DNA of 64,000 nucleotides from Anaerolineae bacterium (lineage in GTDB: Bacteria > Chloroflexota > Anaerolineae > Caldilineales > Caldilineaceae), in contig JAUIHI010000002.1 in NCBI GenBank assembly GCA_030432295.1, positions 248,001 to 312,000 of the forward strand, read 5' to 3'. Positions 9,268 through 17,999 of this stretch are shown piece by piece (the first letter of the stretch is position 1; every line of letters begins with the position of its first letter). The translations under genes were made by a program, and so were the position numbers. A model generated the notes under the pieces. The model was not told the DNA's origin. It saw nothing but the letters and a program-made list of their open reading frames with translations, and did not search any database.

Positions 9268-9825
9268 ATGTTAACACAAATGGCACGACACTGGTGGGTT
9301 TGGGTATTGCGCGGCTTCCTGGCCGTGACCTTTGGCGTGACGGCTTACATTTGGCCGCAAATCACCATCGGGGTGCTGGTATTGTCCTTCGGCGCCTATG
9401 TGTTGGTGGACGGCATTTTTGAAGTCGCTGGCTCAATCGCCCATCGCGATCAATATGAGGGATGGTGGCTGCTGCTGCTGGATGGACTCTTTGGCATCGG
9501 CGTTGGGATTGCCACTTTTATCTGGCCCAACATCACTGGCATAGCCCTCGTCTACTTGATTGCGGCCTGGGCGATCATCGGCGGCATCTTCGCCATCATC
9601 GCGGCCCTTCAACTGCGTAAAGAGATCGACAACGAGTGGCTGGTGGTGGTGAGCGGAATCCTCTCCGTCGTCTTTGGTGTGGTCATCGCTCTTGCACCTG
9701 GAACGGGCGCGGTGGCGATGGTATGGGTGATTGCAGCCTTTGCCATCTTCTTTGGCATTCTGCTCATCGCCTTCGGCTACCGGGTCCGTAGTTGGGGAGA
9801 AGAAATGGGTCTGCTCGCCAGTTAG
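9268..9825 (+). CDS. DUF308 / HdeD-like six-helix membrane protein
   Basis: 185 residues, start ATG 9268 with AAAGGA about 8 bases upstream. Six hydrophobic helices form three helical pairs, with the repeat-like GVTAYIWPQITIGVLVLSFG and GVGIATFIWPNITGIALVY typical of DUF308 (HdeD family). In enterobacteria HdeD is linked to acid resistance; here only membrane localisation and family are supported. It lies 120 bp after the SHOCT gene and 124 bp before the CMD gene in the same direction, within the cluster headed by promoter copy B. Confidence 0.88.
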   Translation: MLTQMARHWWVWVLRGFLAVTFGVTAYIWPQITIGVLVLSFGAYVLVDGIFEVAGSIAHRDQYEGWWLLLLDGLFGIGVGIATFIWPNITGIALVYLIAAWAIIGGIFAIIAALQLRKEIDNEWLVVVSGILSVVFGVVIALAPGTGAVAMVWVIAAFAIFFGILLIAFGYRVRSWGEEMGLLAS

Positions 9826-9876
9826 GGCTTGCCCTCCAAGAATTTAGACAAGCAGGCAATCAACAATTGCTCGGTA

Positions 9877-9912
9877 GGCTGGGTCCGGCGAGAGTGACGG
9901 CCAGACCCAGCC
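9877..9912 (+). other. Hairpin between DUF308 and CMD genes
   Basis: GGCTGGGTC (9877-9885) pairs perfectly with GACCCAGCC (9904-9912), with further G-C pairs inside. No T-run follows, so it may be an mRNA processing or stabilising hairpin rather than a terminator. Confidence 0.4.
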
Positions 9913-9949
9913 CATAATCAACATATAACACATCCTAAGGAGCACGAAG

Positions 9950-10300
9950 ATGACGAAGAATTTTCCTGAACACTACAACCACTTGCGCAATCTGATGGGA
10001 AAGTTGGGCCAAGAGATTCCAGGCCCTATGGGTGGATTCAGCCAGCTACACAAAGTATCGGTCGCTGAAGGTACACTGAATACCAAAACCAAGGAACTCA
10101 TCGCATTGGGCATTGCGATCTCCGTCCGCTGCGATGGCTGCATCGCCTTTCACGTCCATGATGCCTTGGCCGCAGGTGCTTCGCGTGCAGAAATCGCCGA
10201 GACCATTGGCGTAGCGGTTCTCATGGGCGGCGGGCCTTCGGTTATGTATGGCTGCGAAGCGTATGAAGCAATGGAACAGTTTGAGGCCGCAGAAGCATAG
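9950..10300 (+). CDS. Carboxymuconolactone decarboxylase-family (AhpD-like) protein
   Basis: 116 residues with AAGGAG 9 bases upstream. The sequence contains the CMD/AhpD signature: ELIALGIAISVRCDGCIAFH, with a CxxC pair followed by a histidine (HVHDA), then a Gly/Met-rich helix (GVAVLMGGGPSVMYG). The CxxC plus His arrangement is that of AhpD-type peroxidase partners, suggesting thiol redox activity rather than true muconolactone decarboxylation. It is the last gene of the SHOCT-DUF308-CMD cluster; promoter copy C starts 37 bp after its stop. Confidence 0.92.
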   Translation: MTKNFPEHYNHLRNLMGKLGQEIPGPMGGFSQLHKVSVAEGTLNTKTKELIALGIAISVRCDGCIAFHVHDALAAGASRAEIAETIGVAVLMGGGPSVMYGCEAYEAMEQFEAAEA

Positions 10301-10337
10301 CCAGCGGGAGACTACACAAAAACATTTGGTGCTGAAT

Positions 10338-10443
10338 CCGCCACCCATGACTGTTGTCATGGGTGGCGGTGATTTAAGTCATTGTACATCGCCCACCCAG
10401 ATGACTGCTGACACTGTTGGCGTGTCTGAAACTTTGATAAGTT
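10338..10443 (+). promoter_or_regulatory. Shared promoter module, copy C (before duplicated DUF1566 lipoprotein)
   Basis: A palindrome at 10338-10369 has 14-bp perfect arms around TGTT (centre 10353.5). It is followed by GTGA-N6-TCAT centred at 10375.5 (+22), TGAC-TGCT-GACA centred at 10407.5 (+54), TGTTGG (10415-10420), 17 bp and TAAGTT (10438-10443). The leader to the start codon is about 95 bases. Confidence 0.8.
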
Positions 10444-10542
10444 GGTGCAAAAGGATACAGCGTGGGATTGGATGTGCTTAATCTCATCTGCGTTGATAGT
10501 CGGTTTCACCAATACATTCAGACATTCACGAGGAGCTAACTC

Positions 10543-13485
10543 ATGACCAAGAGAATACAGTTGCTATTCATTCTAGCACTGCTCGCCATCGGCCTTGTCG
10601 CCTGTAGCAGTAGCGAATCAGCAACCACACCAACAGCCGAGCCAGCTACGGCTGAAGCACAAACAGTTTCCGCAGTTGCCGATGAGGCGATAACCAGCAC
10701 TGCACTGACCTACCCCATCGTCGATACCAATCAGGGACTTTGCTTCAACAACAGCGAACAGATCGACTGTCCCGCCGAAGGGGAAGCCTTCTACGGGCAA
10801 GACGCCCAATACACGGGCAACGAGCCCAGCTACACAGACAACGGCGACGGCTCTATCAACGACAATGTCACCGGTCTGGTTTGGACCCAGGAAATCTCGA
10901 GCTATGCCATGCCCTGGTCTGACGCGGCCAGCTACTGTGAAGCCCTTGAGACCGGCGATGTCACCGACTGGCGCTTGCCCAGCCTGAAGGAATTGTGGTC
11001 GATCCGGGACTTTTCCCAAGGGTGGCCCTGGGTCGATACCGACTACTTCTACCTGGTCGGTGATGGTTCAGAACTTGGCCAGCACCATTCATGGACGAGC
11101 AACCTCTACCTGGTCGAAAGCGACTATCAGAACGAGCAAGTGCAGGGTGATCCGGCTTGGATTGTCAACGATTGGACCGGACACATCAAAGCCATGAGCG
11201 GCAACCGATTCGTGCGCTGTGTCAGCGGTGACGAGTACGGCATCAACGACTTCGTTGACAATGGCGACGGCACGGTCACCGACAATGCCACTGGCCTGAT
11301 GTGGGCCCAGGACGACAACGGCGAGGCCATCAACTGGGAAGCCGCGCTGGCCTATGCGGAAGATGCCACCACGGCTGGTTACGACGATTGGCGTCTGCCC
11401 AGCACCAAGGAATTGCAGAGCATTGCTGACTACTCCGGTGTCTTCCCGGCCATGGATTCATCCGTGTTCAATCTGACGGAACTCACGAATGTCGTGTATG
11501 ACATGGACACGGGCGAAGAGCTAGCCACCCAGGTCACGTATCCGGGTTACTGGACGGGTACGTCCAATCCGATAGTAGATGAGGATGCGACCGAGGGCGG
11601 CAACACGTATGCTTGGCTCATGGTTGTCGGCTATAACACAGACACGGCAGGCTACGATCTGCACGGTGCAGGCTCAGTTGTGTTTGACACCAAAGCGGAA
11701 GAGGTCTCCGATGGCACGGATTATGAGGTCATCTACCACCATGTGCGCCTGGTGCGCGGCGGTGATGTGACCGAAACACCGGATGGCGACCCAACCACCA
11801 TCAATCCTGATCGGGTTATCGTATTTGAAGACGGCGAAATGGGCGCTGGTGGTGGTCAGGGTGGTCAAGGTGACCAGGGCCCCGACTTTGCCGCCGCCGC
11901 TGCAACCCTTGGCGTCACCGAAGAAGCCCTGATGGAAGCGATGGGTGAACCCGGTCAGGAGCCAGATTTCGCCGCAGCCGCCGCCACACTCGGTGTCACA
12001 GCGGAAGAATTGGAAGCTGCGCTGATGAACAGCGGCGACACAATGGAAGGTGGCCCTTCCCCTGAAGAGTCGTCTGATGCTGGCGAGATGCCTGCAGATT
12101 CAGGCGAAACCGCCTACACCATCACCGCAACCGGACAGGGCTTCTGCTACAACAGCGACGGCGAAAAGATCGACTGCCCCGCCGCTGGTGAAGCCTTCTA
12201 CGGCCAGGATGCCCAGTTCACCGGCGCAGCCTTCGACTTCACCGACAACGGCGACAGCACCGTCACCGACAACGTCACCGGCCTCACCTGGGAACAGACG
12301 CCCAACAGCGGCCCCAGCAGTTGGCCCCAAGCACAGGAATACTGCGAAGCGTTGACGCTAGGCGATCTGGATGACTGGCGCATGCCGTCCCTGAAGGAGC
12401 TTTTCTCAATCAGCAACTTCTCGACGGGCTGGCCCTACCTGGATACCGACTACTTCGATCTGACTGTCAACGATTCCATTTCCAAGGACGAGCAATACTG
12501 GTCCAGCAACTACTACGTGGGCAAGACGAGTGAAGGCCAATTCGATGCCGCCTTTGGCGTCAACCACGCCACCGGCCACATCAAGGCATACCCGGCCCTG
12601 GTCACCGGCCCCATGGGCAAGTACGTGCGCTGTGTCTCCGGCGACGAGTACGGTATCAACGACTTCGCGGACAACGGCGATGGCACCATCACCGACAACG
12701 CCACCGCGCTGACATGGACCCAGGCCGACAGCGGCGAAGGCATGGACTGGGAAACAGCCTTGGCCTATGCTCAGGAAATGAACGAAGCCAACTACCTGGG
12801 CTACAGCGACTGGCGCCTGCCCAACGTCAAGGAACTGCAAAGCATCGTCGATTATGACTATGCCCCCGACGCACAGGACGAAGCGTATGACGGACCGGCC
12901 CTCAACCCGCTGTTCAGCGTGTCTGAGATTACCAATGAAGCCGGCAACCTGGACTATCCCTACTATTGGACAAGCACGTCGGCTCGCTTCCAGTCCACGG
13001 GCGATTTCTACTATGCCTGGTATATTGCCGCCGGCCGTGCGGTAGACGGCACAGGCGCGGATTCCCACGGAGCCGGGGCTGTGCGCTTCGACACGAAATC
13101 CGAGGACGGCCCGGCAGGTGAAGGTGGCGAACGTTACTACAACTACGTCATGCTGGTGCGCGGCGGTGATGTGGTCGAAACGCCGGACGGCGACCCGAAC
13201 GCCAATGACACGGCCCCTGTACTTGAGTTCAACGGTGGCGACCAGCCTGCTGGCGGCGCCCCGCAAGGAAGCGGCGGGCCGGGCCAGATGTTGGACTACG
13301 CGACTGCGGCGGCTACGCTGGGAATTTCCGAAGACGACCTGACGGCAGCAGTGGGTGACGCCGTTCAAGGCCCGCCAGACTTCGCTGCCGCTGCCGAAGC
13401 GCTGGGCGTGACAGAAGCAGACTTGATGGAGGCTTTGGGCATCGTCGGAGGCAGTATGCCGCCCGCGGGCCAGCCGGGCAATTAG
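10543..13485 (+). CDS. DUF1566 lipoprotein with internal tandem duplication
   Basis: 980 residues. The lipoprotein signal peptide ends LAIGLVAC (lipobox LVAC), followed by a Ser/Thr/Ala linker. The body is two tandem copies of the same unit. Each unit has a Cys-containing cap (GLCFNNSEQIDCP and GFCYNSDGEKIDCP) and two DUF1566 (Lcl-type) domains, at about 100-229 and 236-407, then 565-703 and 708-876. DUF1566 marks are repeated: TDNxTGLxWxQ, DWRLPSxKEL, RFVRCVSG, VRLVRGGDV. After each unit comes a pair of about 25-residue helical repeats (DFAAAAATLGVTEEALMEA). It is an exported surface protein; ligand and activity are unknown. The neighbouring gene at 13803 has the single-unit form. Confidence 0.9.
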   Translation: MTKRIQLLFILALLAIGLVACSSSESATTPTAEPATAEAQTVSAVADEAITSTALTYPIVDTNQGLCFNNSEQIDCPAEGEAFYGQDAQYTGNEPSYTDNGDGSINDNVTGLVWTQEISSYAMPWSDAASYCEALETGDVTDWRLPSLKELWSIRDFSQGWPWVDTDYFYLVGDGSELGQHHSWTSNLYLVESDYQNEQVQGDPAWIVNDWTGHIKAMSGNRFVRCVSGDEYGINDFVDNGDGTVTDNATGLMWAQDDNGEAINWEAALAYAEDATTAGYDDWRLPSTKELQSIADYSGVFPAMDSSVFNLTELTNVVYDMDTGEELATQVTYPGYWTGTSNPIVDEDATEGGNTYAWLMVVGYNTDTAGYDLHGAGSVVFDTKAEEVSDGTDYEVIYHHVRLVRGGDVTETPDGDPTTINPDRVIVFEDGEMGAGGGQGGQGDQGPDFAAAAATLGVTEEALMEAMGEPGQEPDFAAAAATLGVTAEELEAALMNSGDTMEGGPSPEESSDAGEMPADSGETAYTITATGQGFCYNSDGEKIDCPAAGEAFYGQDAQFTGAAFDFTDNGDSTVTDNVTGLTWEQTPNSGPSSWPQAQEYCEALTLGDLDDWRMPSLKELFSISNFSTGWPYLDTDYFDLTVNDSISKDEQYWSSNYYVGKTSEGQFDAAFGVNHATGHIKAYPALVTGPMGKYVRCVSGDEYGINDFADNGDGTITDNATALTWTQADSGEGMDWETALAYAQEMNEANYLGYSDWRLPNVKELQSIVDYDYAPDAQDEAYDGPALNPLFSVSEITNEAGNLDYPYYWTSTSARFQSTGDFYYAWYIAAGRAVDGTGADSHGAGAVRFDTKSEDGPAGEGGERYYNYVMLVRGGDVVETPDGDPNANDTAPVLEFNGGDQPAGGAPQGSGGPGQMLDYATAAATLGISEDDLTAAVGDAVQGPPDFAAAAEALGVTEADLMEALGIVGGSMPPAGQPGN

Positions 13486-13527
13486 AACAGCCGGGCAACT
13501 ACAGCAGCCAACTACCAATCACAGCAG

Positions 13528-13566
13528 AGAAAAGGGCGACCCCCGCAAGGGCCGCCCTTTTCTCTT
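13528..13566 (+). terminator. Terminator of the duplicated DUF1566 gene
   Basis: The stem AAAAGGGCG-CCC pairs with GGG-CGCCCTTTT around CCGCAA, followed by CTCTTTT. It starts about 43 bp after the stop codon. Confidence 0.8.
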
Positions 13567-13632
13567 TTGGCTGGCAAGAAAGTAGAAGATCGTCGCCGAT
13601 GGCCGAGCGGGCTGCAACCGGGGGAATGCTGC

Positions 13633-13734
13633 CGCCCATGACAATTGTCACGGGCGTCGGTGATCCCAGTCACGGATGGTTGTCCGAAGTGATGACGGAC
13701 GCCACTGCCAAATGTGTTGCGAACAGGCTAAACT
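13633..13734 (+). promoter_or_regulatory. Shared promoter module, copy D (before second DUF1566 lipoprotein)
   Basis: A palindrome centred at 13644.5 (GCCCATGACAATTGTCACGG, one arm mismatch) is followed by GTGA-N6-TCAC centred at 13666.5 (+22, perfect CRP-like symmetry), TGAC-GGAC-GCCA centred at 13698.5 (+54), the -35-like TGCCAA (13706-13711), 17 bp and TAAACT (13729-13734). It lies about 70 bp before the start codon. Confidence 0.8.
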
Positions 13735-13802
13735 GCGGGTTGAAGACGTCTCAGGGTCCATAAGAAGCGGGACCAGGAATCTTTGTTCATAAGGAGCCAA
13801 AA

Positions 13803-15374
13803 ATGAACAACCGCGTTGTACGAATATTACTCACTCTCAGCCTCCTTGCCGTGATTATTGCGGCCTGTGGCACATCGAGCACAACTACGGACAGTACGAC
13901 TTCCCCGGCTGAAACAGCAGTGGTGGCAGAGACACCATCAGAGACTGAAGTGGAAACAACAATCGAAGGTGCAGAAGAGGTTGCTTCTGATACTGGAGCA
14001 GAGGTGTTGACCACAGGCACCGACCCCATCGCCTACCCCATCGTCGATACGGGGCAGGGCACCTGCTATGACAACAGCGAACTCATCGACTGCCCCGCCG
14101 AAGGTGAAGCGTTCTACGGCCAGGATGCTCAGTTCACGGGCAATGAACCCAGCTACACCGACAACGGCGACGGCACAGTCACCGACAACGTTACCGGCCT
14201 GGTATGGACCCAGGAATTGTCCGATGCTTCCATGCCCTGGTCTGACGCCGCGGGCTACTGCGAATCCTTTGAGGTCGGCAGCATCACCGACTGGCGATTG
14301 CCCAACATCAAGGAACTGTGGTCGATCCGAGACTTCTCGACCGGCTGGCCCTGGGTCGATACCGACTACTTCTATCTGGTCGGCGATGGCTCTCAGGGTG
14401 CGCAACAGCATTCGTGGTCGAGCAACTACTACCTGGTCGATACAGAAGAAGCGACCAAGAACGTCGCCTTCATTGTCAACGACTGGACCGGCCATATCAA
14501 AGCGCTGGACGGTAATCGATTCGTGCGCTGTGTCAGCGGCGATGAGTATGGCATCAACGACTTTGTGGACAACGGCGACGGCACTGTCACCGACAATGCC
14601 ACTGGCCTGATGTGGGCGCAGGACGACAACGGTGAGGCCATCGATTGGGGAACCGCTCTGGCCTATGCTGAAGATGCCACCGATGCTGGCTACGACGATT
14701 GGCGTCTGCCCAATGTCAAAGAGCTACAGAGCATTGCCGACTACTCGGGTGTCTTCCCGGCCATTGATTCAACAGTGTTCAATCTGACAGGGATCACCAA
14801 CGAAGCCGGCAATGCCGACTATCCCTATTACTGGACAAGCACTTCCAATCCATACATCGATCCGAACGATGAGGACGGCTACTGGTACGCCTGGTATGTG
14901 GCTGCCGGCTACGCCGTAGACCACGATGGCAACGACACCCACGGGGCAGGCGCTGTCCGCTTTGACACCAAATCTGAAGACGGCGCAAGTGGCCCAGACG
15001 GCGAGCGTTACTACAACTATGTGCGCCTGGTGCGCGGCGGTGATGTGGTCGAAACGCCGGACGGTGATCCAAGCGCTTATCGCACGGACCGGGTGGTCGT
15101 GTTTGAGGATGGCGACACGGGTGACATCGGCAATAGCGCAGGTGGGCCAGAAGGCGGTGCGGGTGGGCCGCCTGACTTTGCTGCTGTCGCGGCCCAATTA
15201 GGCGTATCGGAAGAAGCGCTGATGGATGCGCTGGGCGATCCCAGCCAGGGGCAGCCTGACTTCGCCGCGGCTGCCGCCACGCTGGGCGTGACAGAAACAG
15301 ACCTGATGGATGCCTTGGGCATTGCTGAAGGTGGTATGCCAGCCGGAGGCCAACCGCCGACAAATACGCCGTAG
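13803..15374 (+). CDS. DUF1566 lipoprotein, single-unit form
   Basis: 523 residues; AAGGAG lies 7 bases before the ATG. The signal peptide has lipobox IIAAC, then a Thr/Glu-rich linker. One unit follows: a cap with two Cys (GTCYDNSELIDCP), DUF1566 domains at about 115-245 and 255-420, and two C-terminal helical repeats (DFAAVAAQLGVSEEALMDA and DFAAAAATLGVTETDLMDA). It is very close to each half of the 10543 gene at both DNA and protein level, so the three units come from local duplication. Its 3' region is also the parent-like sequence of the remnant at 23736. It is an exported, lipid-anchored protein, function unknown, controlled by promoter copy D. Confidence 0.9.
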   Translation: MNNRVVRILLTLSLLAVIIAACGTSSTTTDSTTSPAETAVVAETPSETEVETTIEGAEEVASDTGAEVLTTGTDPIAYPIVDTGQGTCYDNSELIDCPAEGEAFYGQDAQFTGNEPSYTDNGDGTVTDNVTGLVWTQELSDASMPWSDAAGYCESFEVGSITDWRLPNIKELWSIRDFSTGWPWVDTDYFYLVGDGSQGAQQHSWSSNYYLVDTEEATKNVAFIVNDWTGHIKALDGNRFVRCVSGDEYGINDFVDNGDGTVTDNATGLMWAQDDNGEAIDWGTALAYAEDATDAGYDDWRLPNVKELQSIADYSGVFPAIDSTVFNLTGITNEAGNADYPYYWTSTSNPYIDPNDEDGYWYAWYVAAGYAVDHDGNDTHGAGAVRFDTKSEDGASGPDGERYYNYVRLVRGGDVVETPDGDPSAYRTDRVVVFEDGDTGDIGNSAGGPEGGAGGPPDFAAVAAQLGVSEEALMDALGDPSQGQPDFAAAAATLGVTETDLMDALGIAEGGMPAGGQPPTNTP

Positions 15375-15387
15375 TCGCTGCCAATTC

Positions 15388-15442
15388 ACTTTAGGTGCGA
15401 TGCACTTGCCAGGTGACTTGGCAAGTGCATCGCACCTAAAGT
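15388..15442. repeat. Long perfect hairpin, TAGGTGCGA palindrome family, copy 1
   Basis: 24-bp perfect arms (15388-15411 and 15419-15442, containing TTTAGGTGCGATGCACTTG) surround a 7-base loop and are followed by TTTAA. A diverged copy lies at 17775. It could act as a terminator for the DUF1566 gene, but its recurrence marks it as a dispersed palindromic repeat. Confidence 0.75.
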
Positions 15443-15451
15443 TTTAATGTA

Positions 15452-15570
15452 GCTGTTCAGCCAGGCAGTCAAAGTCCCCGGCACTTCACGCACAACAACG
15501 GCGCAATCGTGACCTGCCGACTCGCTCCAAGAGAAAGTGCCGGGGACTTCCAGGCCCAGGCTGAATAGTT
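15452..15570. repeat. Imperfect long inverted repeat around AGTCCCCGGCACTT
   Basis: AAGTCCCCGGCACTT (about 15472-15486) pairs with AAGTGCCGGGGACTT (about 15536-15550). The symmetry extends outwards through GTTCAGCC-AGGC and GCC-CAGGCTGAATAGTT to give arms of about 35 bp around a roughly 45-base centre. It contains no credible gene. It is MITE-like, but terminal repeats and target duplication are not clear. Confidence 0.55.
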
Positions 15571-15667
15571 ATCCCAATTCTTCATAAGTTCCCAACCGTT
15601 TCTACATATCATTCCGCTATGATAGTGCCAATTGTTATATAAACAGCGAGGGCATGAGGTGTGAATT

Positions 15668-15946
15668 ATGAACAACGAAAACGACTCAATCATCGACGAA
15701 GTATGGCAAGACCTGAATAGACAGCTGTCCCGCGAGCAGATCGGCCGCACAGTGGCGGAAATCTCGCTTGCGTATCAGGATGCCACGGTCACAGCTTTTG
15801 TCCCGATTTTTATTCGCCGAGAAGCGGTTGAGCGGCTAAAGTCTCAACTCACTGAAGATAGCTCGTCCGCAAATGGCCGTGTGCCGTCTGCTGACAAACA
15901 GTGGCCAGCCCGTGTGCTTGCCTCCAACACACAGATCAGCCACTAA
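15668..15946 (+). CDS. Small protein resembling a three-helix-bundle dimerization domain
   Basis: 92 residues, ATG 15668 with GAGGTG upstream. The middle (about 22-57) reads QIGRTVAEISLAYQDATVTA followed by FVPIFIRREAVERLK. This matches from memory the end of a small actinobacterial/Chloroflexota three-helix bundle family (ARVTxFLPVLxxRxARxRL). No signal peptide or TM helix is present. It lies 18 bp before the Cthe_2159-like lipoprotein, suggesting co-transcription. Family assignment is tentative; coding status is supported by the ribosome site, spacing and composition. Confidence 0.6.
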   Translation: MNNENDSIIDEVWQDLNRQLSREQIGRTVAEISLAYQDATVTAFVPIFIRREAVERLKSQLTEDSSSANGRVPSADKQWPARVLASNTQISH

Positions 15947-15964
15947 ACGAACGGAATTCTCAAT

Positions 15965-17764
15965 ATGAAACGATATACACAACTGCTATTGCTCTGCCTG
16001 CTACTATTGCTAGCTGCTTGTTCCGGCGGGACCGATGAGTCCACCGATGTTGTATCGGATGTCCAGCCAGTCACCCCAGTCGCAGAAGCCGCCAGCAGCA
16101 CTGTGAATACCGAGCAGACAGTGGCAGCCACTGTCGTTCCCGTCACCGTGGAGTACGATGAGGACGACCTGACAGTCAACGCAGAGAGTGCCGACATGGC
16201 CACAATCACCCTGGCAGGCGATTCGGTGGGCGTGGAAGGGGAGGGTGTCACCGTCAACGACACCATCGTCACCATCACCGCTGCCGGGACGTACAGCATC
16301 AACGGCGTACTGAACAACGGCCAGATCGTTGTCGATACCCAGGACGAAGAAACGGTGAATCTGATTCTGAATGGCGTGGACATCACCAACGCCACCAGTG
16401 CGCCCATTTACGTGAGCAACGCCGAGAAAACGGTCATTGCCCTGGCAGACGGCACGCAAAATGTGGTCACCGACGGCGCTTCTTACACCTTCCCAGATGG
16501 GGAAACGGACGAACCCAATGCGGCTGTTTTCAGCAACGATGATCTGACCATCAACGGCAGTGGCTCGCTGATCGTCAACGCCAACTACCACAACGGCATT
16601 GATAGTGATGATGACCTGAAAATCACAGGTGGCACTATCACCGTCACCGCCGTCAATGACGGCATCAAAGGGCGCGATTCCCTGGCTGTACTCGACGGAA
16701 CCATCACCGTCAACGCGGGCGGCGATGGGCTACAAGCGAATAATGACGAAGATGTGGAAAACGGCTTTGTTTCGATTGAGGGTGGTGTGCTGAAAATTGT
16801 TGCTGCGCTCGACGGCATCCAGGCTGAAACGCAGCTGAGTGTCAGCGGCGGCGCGATCGACATCGTTGCCGGTGGGGGCAGCGACAATACTGCCGTCAAC
16901 AGTGCAAAAGGCTTGAAAGCCGCGGTGGATGTCACCATCAGCGGCGGCGACATCACTATCGATGCCGCAGACGACGCAATCCATTCCGACAGCAGCATCA
17001 CCATCAGCGGTGGCGACATCGTTGTGGCTTCGGCCGATGATGCCGTTCACTCCGAGGATACCCTGGTCATCAACGAGGGCAATCTGTCGATAACCCACTC
17101 GTATGAGGGGCTGGAAAGCGACATTATTATCGTCAATGATGGCAACATTCACATTGTTTCCAGTGATGATGGCATCAACGTCACCAGTGATGATGTGGGC
17201 AGAAGCGAGTCAGCGGCCGCTGATAAATATCTGGAAATCAACGGCGGGTACATTGTGCTTGACGCGGGCGGGGATGGTCTGGACTCCAATGGTTCGGGGA
17301 CGATGAACGGTGGTGTTGTCATTGTCAGCGGCCCGACGGACAGCCGCAATGGCTCAATCGATGTGAATGGCACATTGGTCATCAATAGTGGGTTCCTGGT
17401 CGCCACAGGCAGCGCGGGTATGGCACAAAATGCAAGTACTGCCTCAACCCAGTATACGGTATTGGAAACCTTGTCATCTGTACAAGCAGCCGGCACGCTG
17501 CTTCACATCGAATCTGAATCTGGCCAAGACATCCTTACCTTGACGCCGGTAAAAGCGTACCAGACCGTCGTGATCTCTTCGCCTGCGCTGGAAAATGGGA
17601 CCACCTATAAAGTGTATATTGACGGCAGCGCCACCGGCACAGCTACCGATGGGCTTTATACCGATGGCGTCTATACGCCGGGCAGCCAGGTTTCCAGCTT
17701 TACCATTTCCAGCATCCTCACCGGAGAAAGCACAAGTGGGGGGCGTGGCGGCGGACGACCGTAG
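15965..17764 (+). CDS. Cthe_2159/DUF4353-like carbohydrate-binding lipoprotein
   Basis: 599 residues. The signal peptide LLLLCLLLLLAAC has a lipobox (LAAC). The mature protein is rich in short beta repeats (DDLKITGGTITVTAVNDGIK, DVTISGGDITIDAADDAIHS, SITISGGDIVVASADDAVHS) with regular Asp/Gly/Asn spacing, as in the parallel beta-helix of Cthe_2159, a calcium-dependent polygalacturonate/cellulose-binding protein. The C-terminus ends in a Gly/Arg-rich tail (TSGGRGGGRP). It probably binds acidic polysaccharide at the cell surface. It precedes the CotH/lamin-tail gene; CotH and Cthe_2159-like proteins are often neighbours. Confidence 0.88.
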   Translation: MKRYTQLLLLCLLLLLAACSGGTDESTDVVSDVQPVTPVAEAASSTVNTEQTVAATVVPVTVEYDEDDLTVNAESADMATITLAGDSVGVEGEGVTVNDTIVTITAAGTYSINGVLNNGQIVVDTQDEETVNLILNGVDITNATSAPIYVSNAEKTVIALADGTQNVVTDGASYTFPDGETDEPNAAVFSNDDLTINGSGSLIVNANYHNGIDSDDDLKITGGTITVTAVNDGIKGRDSLAVLDGTITVNAGGDGLQANNDEDVENGFVSIEGGVLKIVAALDGIQAETQLSVSGGAIDIVAGGGSDNTAVNSAKGLKAAVDVTISGGDITIDAADDAIHSDSSITISGGDIVVASADDAVHSEDTLVINEGNLSITHSYEGLESDIIIVNDGNIHIVSSDDGINVTSDDVGRSESAAADKYLEINGGYIVLDAGGDGLDSNGSGTMNGGVVIVSGPTDSRNGSIDVNGTLVINSGFLVATGSAGMAQNASTASTQYTVLETLSSVQAAGTLLHIESESGQDILTLTPVKAYQTVVISSPALENGTTYKVYIDGSATGTATDGLYTDGVYTPGSQVSSFTISSILTGESTSGGRGGGRP

Positions 17765-17774
17765 CATTTCGCTT

Positions 17775-17809
17775 TAGGTGCGACGTACTTGCCAAGTGCG
17801 TCGCACCTA
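17775..17809. repeat. TAGGTGCGA palindrome family, copy 2
   Basis: TAGGTGCGACGTACTTG (17775-17791) pairs with CAAGTGCGTCGCACCTA (17793-17809), with one G-T pair. It is the same family as the hairpin at 15388, again directly after a lipoprotein gene and followed by a T/A-rich stretch. It may double as a terminator. Confidence 0.7.
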
Positions 17810-17824
17810 CGAGTTTAATTAATA

Positions 17825-17972
17825 CTGTATAGATCAGAATGATGGTGAAATTTTCAACGCAAAGATGCAAAGGAGCAGAGATGTAAAGATTTGTAGGTTC
17901 TCCTCTACGTCTTTGCATCTTCGCTCGTTTGCGTTAAAAATAGCCTTTTCATCATCCCGTTGATCAGTACAG
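17825..17972. mobile_element. Small inverted-repeat element (GATCA/CGCAAAG family), copy 1
   Basis: The ends CTGTATAGATCAG and GATCAGTACAG form an imperfect terminal inverted repeat. The interior is a large imperfect hairpin (CAACGCAAAGATGCAAAGG against CTTTGCATCTTCGC and TTTGCGTTAAAAA). It is flanked by an almost identical direct repeat (TTTAATTAATA at 17814-17824, TTTAATCAATA at 17975-17985). It has no coding capacity. Related copies lie at 20907, 30965, 31232 and 44168. Confidence 0.6.
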
Positions 17973-17999
17973 ATTTTAATCAATAGACTGGAGACAAAG

